Assembly: GCA_009923345.1 (NCBI GenBank)
Contig: RFTR01000111.1
Coordinates: forward strand, 1 to 6,629
Reading direction: 5' to 3'
Source of the DNA: Betaproteobacteria bacterium
GTDB lineage: Bacteria; Pseudomonadota; Gammaproteobacteria; Burkholderiales; Burkholderiaceae_C
Length of the DNA stretch: 6,629 bases
Below the pieces are notes generated by a model. The model worked only from the letters and a program-made list of their open reading frames with translations, was not told the origin of the DNA and made no database searches. Made by a program: the position numbers and the translations under genes. This document shows positions 1 through 5,854 of the stretch, piece by piece. Numbering within the stretch: the stretch's first letter is position 1; each line of letters opens with the position of its first letter.

Positions 1-1
1 G

Positions 2-376
2 CCTAATGAGACTACGCATTTCTTTCAAATTTGGATTGAACCCAATGTGCGCGGCATAGCACCTGGATATGAACAAAAAACGGTTCCGCCTGCTTCCAAG
101 CGTGGTGCTTTGAGTCAAATTGCTGGCCCTCAGGATGCTTTGGTGAAGATCCATGCCGATGCGTCTTTGTATGCGGGGCTTTTTGATGGCGATGAGACTG
201 CTACGCTCTCTTTGCAGTCAGGTCGCAAGGCTTACGTGCATTTGGTGCGCGGTGAGGTGCAAGTCAACGGACATGCATTGAAAGCTGGAGATGCCGCTAT
301 GTTGGACAAAGAAGCCCAAATTGCAATCTCACATGGGGTGGATGCAGAAGTATTGGTTTTTGATTTAGCACCCTAA
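2..376 (+). CDS. Pirin-family bicupin protein, C-terminal part (5' end outside window)
   Basis: The frame is open from the first complete codon at base 2, so this gene enters the window already in progress; the GTG at 47 is internal, not a start. The 124 visible residues begin PNETTHFFQIWIEPNVRGIAPGYEQK, the linker that follows the first cupin in YhhW-type pirins, and continue into a second cupin barrel (about residues 45-124, including LVRGEVQVNGHALKAGDAAML). Full-length relatives are about 230 residues, so roughly the N-terminal half is missing. The metal ligands of this family lie in the first cupin, so they cannot be checked here. Bacterial pirins such as E. coli YhhW have quercetin 2,3-dioxygenase activity in vitro, but the physiological role is usually unclear. 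The next gene, a flavodoxin-like protein, starts 26 bases after the stop and is probably co-transcribed. Family assignment is confident; substrate is unknown. Confidence 0.9.
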   Translation, partial: PNETTHFFQIWIEPNVRGIAPGYEQKTVPPASKRGALSQIAGPQDALVKIHADASLYAGLFDGDETATLSLQSGRKAYVHLVRGEVQVNGHALKAGDAAMLDKEAQIAISHGVDAEVLVFDLAP

Positions 377-391
377 TTTTTTTCAACCCTT

Positions 392-396
392 AAGGA
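392..396 (+). promoter_or_regulatory. Ribosome binding site of the flavodoxin-family gene
   Basis: AAGGA lies six bases before the ATG at 403, a good Shine-Dalgarno match at normal spacing. It supports this start. It is the clearest ribosome binding site in the window. Confidence 0.75.
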
Positions 397-402
397 ATTT
401 CT

Positions 403-936
403 ATGACTAAAACAGTCGTTATTTATCACTCAGGCTACGGCCATACTCAGCGCGTCGCGCAGTTTGTCGCGGAAGGCGCCAAGGCGCAAGTGATTGCGAT
501 TGATGCGGATGGCAATATCACTGAAGCTGAATGGACCGCATTAGATGCGGCCGATGCCATCATCTTCGGCTCGCCTACCTATATGGGCATGGCCTCTTGG
601 CAGTTCAAGAAATTTGCGGACGCTACTTCTAAGCGTTGGTTTTCTAGTGCTTGGAAAGACAAAGTCGCTGGCGGTTTTACGATTTCTGCTAGCCCCAGTG
701 GCGACAAGCTGTCTACTATTCAGTACTTCATCACTTTGTCTATGCAACAAGGCATGGTCTGGGTCGGACAGCCTTCTCTGAATGACGGCACGATCAACCG
801 CATTGGCTCTAACTCTGGTTTGATGGCGCAAGTGGGTGCTACTAGCCCGGCTGCCGACATTCCACAAGGCGATTTAGACACTGCCAAGGCCTACGGCGAG
901 CGTGTCGCGCATGTTGCTTCCAAGCTGCGCGGGTAA
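403..936 (+). CDS. Flavodoxin-family FMN protein (NAD(P)H-quinone reductase-like)
   Basis: This 177-residue protein has a flavodoxin fold. A first beta strand (TVVIY, residues 4-8) leads into the FMN phosphate loop HSGYGHT (9-15), and GSPTYMG (56-62) forms the second FMN-contact loop, as in WrbA and related quinone reductases. SASPSGDK near residue 90 corresponds to the third flavin-binding loop. No signal peptide or membrane segment is visible, so it should be cytosolic. It is slightly shorter than WrbA (about 198 residues) and may be a general flavodoxin-like NADPH:quinone or FMN reductase; the electron donor and acceptor cannot be read from sequence. The start is supported by AAGGA six bases upstream. 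It follows the pirin gene by 26 bases on the same strand, suggesting a two-gene redox or stress operon. The fold is confident and the specific reaction is inference. Confidence 0.88.
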   Translation: MTKTVVIYHSGYGHTQRVAQFVAEGAKAQVIAIDADGNITEAEWTALDAADAIIFGSPTYMGMASWQFKKFADATSKRWFSSAWKDKVAGGFTISASPSGDKLSTIQYFITLSMQQGMVWVGQPSLNDGTINRIGSNSGLMAQVGATSPAADIPQGDLDTAKAYGERVAHVASKLRG

Positions 937-960
937 TTCAAATTTAGTGAATGCTTTTAT

Positions 961-1004
961 TTGCGTAGTCCATTAGTGCTCATGCACGCACAAGGGCTAC
1001 GCAA
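961..1004. repeat. Inverted repeat / potential hairpin between the flavodoxin gene and dnaE
   Basis: TTGCGTAGTCC (961-971) can pair with GGGCTACGCAA (994-1004): 11 pairs, ten Watson-Crick and one G-U. Inside the 22-base loop, GTGC (976-979) and GCAC (984-987) form a small second hairpin around TCAT. No run of T follows the right arm, so it is not a standard intrinsic terminator. It sits between the end of the pirin-flavodoxin unit and the candidate dnaE promoter. It could end or stabilise the upstream transcript, or be a protein-binding site. The role is unknown. Confidence 0.5.
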
Positions 1005-1031
1005 TCCCTAGTGGTGGGCAGGTGGTGTGCC

Positions 1032-1037
1032 TACAAT
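1032..1037 (+). promoter_or_regulatory. Candidate -10 element for dnaE (TACAAT)
   Basis: TACAAT matches five of six bases of the sigma-70 -10 consensus and ends seven bases before the ATG at 1045, so transcription could begin at or next to the start codon. I see no recognisable -35 box at 16-18 bases upstream, which keeps the call modest. If correct, the GTG at 1027 would lie upstream of the transcript and could not be the start. Confidence 0.45.
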
Positions 1038-1044
1038 CAAGTTT

Positions 1045-4000
1045 ATGTTTGTTCATTTACGCCTGCACTCTGAGTTTTCCGTAGTCGATGGGACTAACCG
1101 AATCGATGACGCAGTGCAGGTGGCCGCCGATGACAAACAACCTGCGTTGGCACTGACCGACCTCAATAATTTATTTGGCACTATTAAGTTTTACAAAGAA
1201 GCCCGCAGTAAGGGCGTGAAGCCTTTATTGGGTGCAGAGATTTATCTGGAAAGCTTGACCCAAGACGCGAATCATCTTTCTAAGATGATTTTGTTGGTGC
1301 AAAGCCAACAAGGTTACTTAAATCTGTGTGAACTTCTGAGCCGTGGCTGGACACAAAACGTTTATAAAGCGGTGGGCGTGATCAAGTTGGCTTGGTTGAA
1401 AGAGTTGTCCCAAGGTTTGATTGCGCTCTCAGGTGCGCAAAGTGGACCCATAGGCCAAGCTTTGGTACAAAGTGACTTGTCGCGGGCGAGTGAGTTGGCT
1501 TTGCAAATTGCTGGCATCTTTCCTCACCGTTTTTACATAGAGCTACAACGCGCGGGTCGCGCGGATGATGAATCACATGTAGTGGCTGCTGTGCAGTTAG
1601 CTTCGCATTTGAATTTGCCGGTGGTGGCCACACACCCCGTGCAATTTACCAAACCAGACGATTACGAAGCGCACGAAGCGCGTGTGTGTATTTCTGAAGG
1701 TGAGATATTGGGTAACCAACGGCGTGTGCGTAAATTCACGCGTGAACAATATTTCAAATCCAGCGCGCAAATGGTGGAGCTGTTTGCAGACATTCCATCT
1801 GCAGTCGCCAACACCTTAGAAATTGCCAAGCGTTGCAATGTGTCGCTGGTGTTGGGTAAACCGCAGTTGCCCGATTACCCCACGCCTAACGGCATGGGGA
1901 TTGATGAATATTTCCGCTTTGCATCGCACGAAGGATTGAAGGAACGTTTGGCGCATCTCTACCCAGATGCGGCAAAACGTGAGCTTGAGCGCTCGCGTTA
2001 TGAAGATCGCTTGGAGTTTGAGATCAATACGATTTTGAAGATGGGTTTTCCTGGGTACTTCTTGATCGTGGGTGATTTCATCAACTGGGCCAAGAACAAT
2101 GGTTGTCCTGTGGGGCCGGGCCGTGGATCTGGCGCTGGCTCATTGGTTGCGTATTCATTGAAGATCACCGACTTGGACCCTTTGCGATACAACTTGCTGT
2201 TTGAGCGCTTTTTAAATCCTGAACGCGTGTCGATGCCTGACTTTGATATCGACTTTTGCCAAACCAACCGCGACCGCGTGATTGATTACGTGAAAGACAA
2301 ATACGGCCGCAATGCGGTGAGTCAAATCGTCACGTTTGGCACCATGGCAGCTCGCGCTGCGATTCGTGATGTGGGCCGTGTACTCGATATGAGTTACACC
2401 TTTTGCGATGGCATCAGCAAACTCATTCCCAATAAACCCGGACAACACATCACGATTGACGGGGCGGTCAAAGAAGTGCCCATGTTGGCCGAGCGTTTAG
2501 AAAAAGAAGAAGAAGTCAAAACTTTGTTGGAGCTTGCTAAAAAGTTAGAGGGCATGACGCGCAACGTAGGTATGCATGCTGGCGGTGTGTTGATTGCCCC
2601 TGGAAAACTCACAGACTTTTGTCCCCTCTACCAGCAACCTGGAAGCGAATCTGCCGTCAGCCAATTTGACAAAGACGACGTCGAAGCTGCTGGCTTGGTG
2701 AAGTTTGACTTCTTGGGTTTAGCAACCCTCACGATATTGGAAATCGCGCGCCAATTTATTCAGACGCGTCATAAAGGTCAGGAAAATTTTGCCTTTGACA
2801 ATATTGCGTTGGACGATTCTGCAACCTACCGTTTGTTTCAAGAAGGAAAAACTGAAGCCGTTTTCCAGTTTGAGAGCCGTGGCATGCAAGGCATGTTGCG
2901 TGATGCACGTCCGACCCGGCTTGAAGACTTGATTGCCTTGAACGCGCTGTATCGTCCAGGGCCTATGGATTTGATTCCCAGTTTCGTAGCGCGTAAACAT
3001 GGTCGTGAAAAAGTGGAGTATCCGCATCCGCTGGTCGAAGGCTTGTTGTCTGAGACCTACGGCATCATGGTTTACCAAGAACAGGTGATGCAAACAGCGC
3101 AGATCTTAGGTGGCTATTCACTCGGTGGTGCAGACTTGTTGCGTCGTGCCATGGGTAAAAAGAAGGCCGAAGAAATGGCTGAGCACCGCGAAATATTCCG
3201 CAAAGGTGCTGCTGGTAACAACATTCCCGCGCATAAAGCAGATGAAATTTTTGACTTGATGGAGCGTTTTGCGGGCTATGGCTTTAACAAATCGCATGCC
3301 GCTGCTTATTCTTTGTTGGCATATCACACCGCTTGGGTGAAGGTGCATTACACCGCTGAATTCTTCTGCGCCAACATGACGGTGGAGATGGATGACACCG
3401 ACAAGCTCAAGGTTTTGTATGAAGATGCAATAAAAATGGGTATGGCTTTCGAGGCGCCCAATATCAACCGCGGAACCTATCGGTTCGAGCCGATTTCTGA
3501 CAAAACCATTCGCTATGGTTTGGGGGCTATCAAAGGCTCTGGCGAACAAGCGATAGAAGCCATTGTTGCTGCACGAGAGGGGGGCGGTGCATTCACCAGT
3601 TTGTATGACTTTGCGCGCCGTGTCGATCGCTCGCGTTTGAATAAGCGCACCGTAGAAGCTTTGATCAAAGCAGGCGCATTTGATTGTCTTGATTTGAACC
3701 GCGCTTCTTTGCTGTCCAGCGTTGACCGTGCATTCGACTTTGCTGCTACCAGTGAAGCTAACGCTAACCAAGGTGGTTTGTTTGACATGGGTGAAGACAC
3801 CCACGGTTCTAGCCAACAAGAGCCTGAGATGGTCAGCGCCATGCCTTGGGGCGTCAAAGAAAGGTTGACCCAAGAAAAAACAGCTTTGGGCTTTTATTTA
3901 TCAGGCCATTTGTTTGACGAAGTTGACCGCGAAGTACGAAACTTTGTGAAGACCCGTATCGATGACTTGATGGATTCACGTGAACCTCAGTTACTGGCTG

Positions 4001-4278
4001 GCATTGTGAGTGATATGAAAGCAATCAATGGCCAACGCGGTAGGTTAATGATCTTCAAGCTTGACGATAAGTCAGCCTCGATTGAGGCCACCGCAGACGA
4101 AGCGACTATGAACGCCTATCGAAACACATTGCGTGATGATGAATTAGTCGTGGTGATGGGCAAGGTGCAAAACGATCGCTTTTCAGGGGGGTTGCGTCTG
4201 TCGATCAGCCAAGTCTGGGACTTGAACCAAGCGCGTTGCCGTTTCGGTAAATATTTGCGCGTAGCTGTCAACGGCTAA
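1045..4278 (+). CDS. dnaE: DNA polymerase III alpha subunit, lacking the C-terminal domain
   Basis: This is the catalytic subunit of the replicative DNA polymerase. Order of parts: PHP domain starting FVHLRLHSEFS (residues 2-12); the nucleotide-contacting GPGRGSG (357-363); catalytic aspartates in PDFDIDF (D399, D401) and KFDFLGL (D555), matching E. coli D401, D403 and D555; fingers and helix-hairpin-helix region; internal clamp-binding motif QGGLF (909-913); and an OB fold from about 983 (LLAGIVSDMKAI). I prefer the ATG at 1045 because family members begin MFVHLRL; the GTG at 1027 would add six residues and overlap the TACAAT element. There is no Shine-Dalgarno sequence before 1045. From this start the protein is 1077 residues, against about 1160 in E. 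coli. It ends abruptly at RVAVNG, just after the OB fold, and a relic of the normal tail follows in another frame. Polymerase identity is certain; whether the short end is natural is not. Confidence 0.93.
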   Translation: MFVHLRLHSEFSVVDGTNRIDDAVQVAADDKQPALALTDLNNLFGTIKFYKEARSKGVKPLLGAEIYLESLTQDANHLSKMILLVQSQQGYLNLCELLSRGWTQNVYKAVGVIKLAWLKELSQGLIALSGAQSGPIGQALVQSDLSRASELALQIAGIFPHRFYIELQRAGRADDESHVVAAVQLASHLNLPVVATHPVQFTKPDDYEAHEARVCISEGEILGNQRRVRKFTREQYFKSSAQMVELFADIPSAVANTLEIAKRCNVSLVLGKPQLPDYPTPNGMGIDEYFRFASHEGLKERLAHLYPDAAKRELERSRYEDRLEFEINTILKMGFPGYFLIVGDFINWAKNNGCPVGPGRGSGAGSLVAYSLKITDLDPLRYNLLFERFLNPERVSMPDFDIDFCQTNRDRVIDYVKDKYGRNAVSQIVTFGTMAARAAIRDVGRVLDMSYTFCDGISKLIPNKPGQHITIDGAVKEVPMLAERLEKEEEVKTLLELAKKLEGMTRNVGMHAGGVLIAPGKLTDFCPLYQQPGSESAVSQFDKDDVEAAGLVKFDFLGLATLTILEIARQFIQTRHKGQENFAFDNIALDDSATYRLFQEGKTEAVFQFESRGMQGMLRDARPTRLEDLIALNALYRPGPMDLIPSFVARKHGREKVEYPHPLVEGLLSETYGIMVYQEQVMQTAQILGGYSLGGADLLRRAMGKKKAEEMAEHREIFRKGAAGNNIPAHKADEIFDLMERFAGYGFNKSHAAAYSLLAYHTAWVKVHYTAEFFCANMTVEMDDTDKLKVLYEDAIKMGMAFEAPNINRGTYRFEPISDKTIRYGLGAIKGSGEQAIEAIVAAREGGGAFTSLYDFARRVDRSRLNKRTVEALIKAGAFDCLDLNRASLLSSVDRAFDFAATSEANANQGGLFDMGEDTHGSSQQEPEMVSAMPWGVKERLTQEKTALGFYLSGHLFDEVDREVRNFVKTRIDDLMDSREPQLLAGIVSDMKAINGQRGRLMIFKLDDKSASIEATADEATMNAYRNTLRDDELVVVMGKVQNDRFSGGLRLSISQVWDLNQARCRFGKYLRVAVNG

Positions 4279-4357
4279 ATTTTTCCCCACTGACGCCGCA
4301 TTGGCGAGTTGGATGGCACAAGCCCACCAAGGGCAGTCGCAAATCATTTACGAATAA
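4277..4357 (+). pseudogene. dnaE: Out-of-frame relic of the dnaE 3' end
   Basis: Directly after the dnaE stop, the +1 frame reads K, then FFPTDAALASWMAQ and on to QIIYE followed by TAA at 4355-4357. From memory of the family, betaproteobacterial DnaE proteins end with this kind of segment (RFFPTD.ALARW... I.YE). The 25 residues from 4280 therefore represent the true gene end. They are separated from the preceding conserved block (ARCRFGKYLRVAVNG) by no intervening sequence, where relatives carry several tens of residues. This points to an internal deletion whose length is not a multiple of three. The relic frame is closed upstream by TAG at 4262-4264 and has no ribosome binding site. It ends six bases before pgsA. 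A sequencing or assembly gap would look the same. Confidence 0.75.
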
Positions 4358-4363
4358 GCCCTT

Positions 4364-4927
4364 ATGTGGACCATCCCAACGCTTTTAACTTTGACGCGGA
4401 TTGCGGCAATTCCTTTGATTGCAGGTTTGTTCTATTTGCCGATCGATAACGGATCACGCAATCTGCTGGCAACCTCGATGTTTGTGGTGTTTGCGTTGAC
4501 AGATTGGCTAGATGGTTATTTGGCACGCAAGTTGAACCAAACCTCTGCCTTTGGTGCTTTCTTGGACCCAGTGGCAGATAAGTTTTTAGTGTGTGCTAGT
4601 TTGTTGGTGTTGGTACATCTTGGGCGCGTTGACGTATTGGTCTCCCTTATCATCATCGGTCGTGAAATTGCTATCTCTGCTTTACGCGAATGGATGGCAC
4701 AAATTGGTGCGAACCGAAGCGTCGCCGTACATATGCTTGGCAAACTTAAAACTACCATGCAAATGGTGGCCATTCCGTTTTTACTTTACGACGGCGTTCT
4801 TTTTGGCGTGATTGACACTGCTGCTTGGGGCTTTGTATTGATATGGATCGCTGGGATCTTGACTGTGTGGTCCATGGTGTATTACCTGCAAAAAGCCTGG
4901 CCCGATATCTTGGACCACGCTAAGTAA
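4364..4927 (+). CDS. pgsA: CDP-diacylglycerol--glycerol-3-phosphate 3-phosphatidyltransferase (phosphatidylglycerophosphate synthase)
   Basis: This inner-membrane enzyme transfers the phosphatidyl group from CDP-diacylglycerol to sn-glycerol 3-phosphate, the committed step to phosphatidylglycerol and cardiolipin. The CDP-alcohol phosphatidyltransferase signature is complete: D50-G51-x2-A54-R55-x8-G64-x3-D68-x3-D72, within DWLDGYLARK and FGAFLDPVADK. The N-terminus MWTIPTLLTLTRIAAIPLI is typical of PgsA, which fixes the start, and the 187 residues fit the family (182 in E. coli). Further hydrophobic segments lie at about 34-47, 76-92, 93-103, 130-148 and 152-173. No Shine-Dalgarno sequence is evident before the ATG. 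The ancestral dnaE end (TAA at 4355-4357) is only six bases away, so expression may have relied on coupling to dnaE translation. The stop overlaps the next gene by one base. Confidence 0.95.
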   Translation: MWTIPTLLTLTRIAAIPLIAGLFYLPIDNGSRNLLATSMFVVFALTDWLDGYLARKLNQTSAFGAFLDPVADKFLVCASLLVLVHLGRVDVLVSLIIIGREIAISALREWMAQIGANRSVAVHMLGKLKTTMQMVAIPFLLYDGVLFGVIDTAAWGFVLIWIAGILTVWSMVYYLQKAWPDILDHAK

Positions 4928-5814
4928 TGGGGAGTTCTTCTCAGCTTTCATGGCTACGCGCCATGCCGCTAGTCTTTGTCGGTATTTGGAGTACAGGGTT
5001 TATCGTGGCGCGTTATGGCATGCCCAATTCGCCCCCTTTTGCGTTTCTTTGGTTACGTTTTGCTTTTTCTATCTTGTGTTTTTTGCCTTGGATTTATCTG
5101 TCCAAAGTGCCTTGGCCAAATGACAAGCGGCAATGGCTGCATTTGGCTGTGACGGGTGTTTTTATTCAGGCGGGGTATTTGGCTGGCGTTTGGTCTGCAG
5201 TCAAAGGTGGCATGGGTTCTGGGCTTTCCGCCTTGATCGTTGGATTGCAACCGGTTCTCACAGCCATATGGTTATCGTCGCAAGGCGGTCACGTTTCTCG
5301 CAGGCAATGGCTAGGTTTGGTCTTGGGGTTTGTTGGGCTGTCCATGGTGGTGTCTCACAAATTAGAGGGCGGCATTGAAGTCACGCCATTTAGTTTTGCT
5401 ATGGCCTTAATGGCCTTGGCGTCGATTACGGTGGGTACGCTGTATCAAAAACGATTTGTCAAACCTTGTGATGTCCGAACCGCCAGTAGTGTGCAACTGA
5501 TGGCCGCTTGGGTCGTTACATTACCTTTGGCCATGATGGAATCCGAGGCCATTCAGTGGAACCACCAGATGCTTTATGCCATGACGTGGTCGGTGTTGTG
5601 CCTTACATTGGGCGGCAGTTCTTTGTTTTATATATTGATACAACGTGGCGCCGCAGCTTCTGTCACGAGCTTGATGTATTTGGTTCCACCTACCACCGCC
5701 GTGCTGGCCTTGGTACTGTTTGGTGAAACCATGACATTTGTTACCCTGCTTGGTATTTTGGTGACAGCTTTAGGGGTCAGCTTGGTGGTGCGGTCACCTA
5801 AAATCGACCGCTAA
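4927..5814 (+). CDS. EamA/DMT-superfamily permease
   Basis: This 295-residue, strongly hydrophobic protein has the two-fold EamA repeat and about ten predicted membrane helices, roughly at 12-30, 37-58, 72-92, 98-117, 126-143, 155-173, 188-203, 216-237, 245-264 and 270-290. Helices one to five and six to ten form the two repeats. GIWSTGFIVARYG near the start, the GLQPVLTAIW segment (106-115) and YLVPPTTAVLALVLFGE before the last helix are typical of inner-membrane drug/metabolite transporters. The family exports or imports many small metabolites, including amino acids, so substrate cannot be assigned. The ATG shares its A with the pgsA stop (TAATG), so translation is probably coupled to pgsA. 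No own promoter or ribosome binding site is visible. No functional link to phospholipid synthesis is implied by this arrangement. Confidence 0.9.
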   Translation: MGSSSQLSWLRAMPLVFVGIWSTGFIVARYGMPNSPPFAFLWLRFAFSILCFLPWIYLSKVPWPNDKRQWLHLAVTGVFIQAGYLAGVWSAVKGGMGSGLSALIVGLQPVLTAIWLSSQGGHVSRRQWLGLVLGFVGLSMVVSHKLEGGIEVTPFSFAMALMALASITVGTLYQKRFVKPCDVRTASSVQLMAAWVVTLPLAMMESEAIQWNHQMLYAMTWSVLCLTLGGSSLFYILIQRGAAASVTSLMYLVPPTTAVLALVLFGETMTFVTLLGILVTALGVSLVVRSPKIDR

Positions 5815-5854
5815 ATTTTTGAACATTTTGCAAACCACAAAACGAGAAATCCAT

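Noticed and set aside
374..383. TAATTTTTTT after the pirin gene could be the T-tract of a terminator.
   Set aside because: No GC-rich hairpin precedes it, and the next gene follows closely with a good ribosome binding site.
3118..3873. A 251-codon open frame on the minus strand inside dnaE.
   Set aside because: It lies wholly opposite conserved dnaE codons, its product resembles no known family, and it has no ribosome binding site; it is a shadow of the dnaE frame.
4274..4284. The 11-base word GCTAAATTTTT at the dnaE stop recurs at 5810-5820 across the permease stop, suggesting a recombination footprint for the dnaE deletion.
   Set aside because: A few shared 11-mers are expected by chance in 6.6 kb, both copies are T-rich stop regions, and the flanking bases differ.
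4310..4321. TGGATGGCACAA occurs both in the dnaE relic and in pgsA (4691-4702).
   Set aside because: Both copies encode W-M-A-Q in family-typical contexts, so this is a coding coincidence, not a duplicated element.
4329..4363. AAGGGC (4329-4334) and GCCCTT (4358-4363) form a 6-bp inverted repeat before pgsA that could be a terminator or attenuator.
   Set aside because: The stem is short with a 23-base loop and no T-run, and the left arm lies in former coding sequence.
5819..5854. TTGAAC at 5819-5824 as a -35 box for the tartrate/D-malate dehydrogenase gene.
   Set aside because: The position 17 bases downstream reads ACGAGA, not a plausible -10, so no promoter can be supported.
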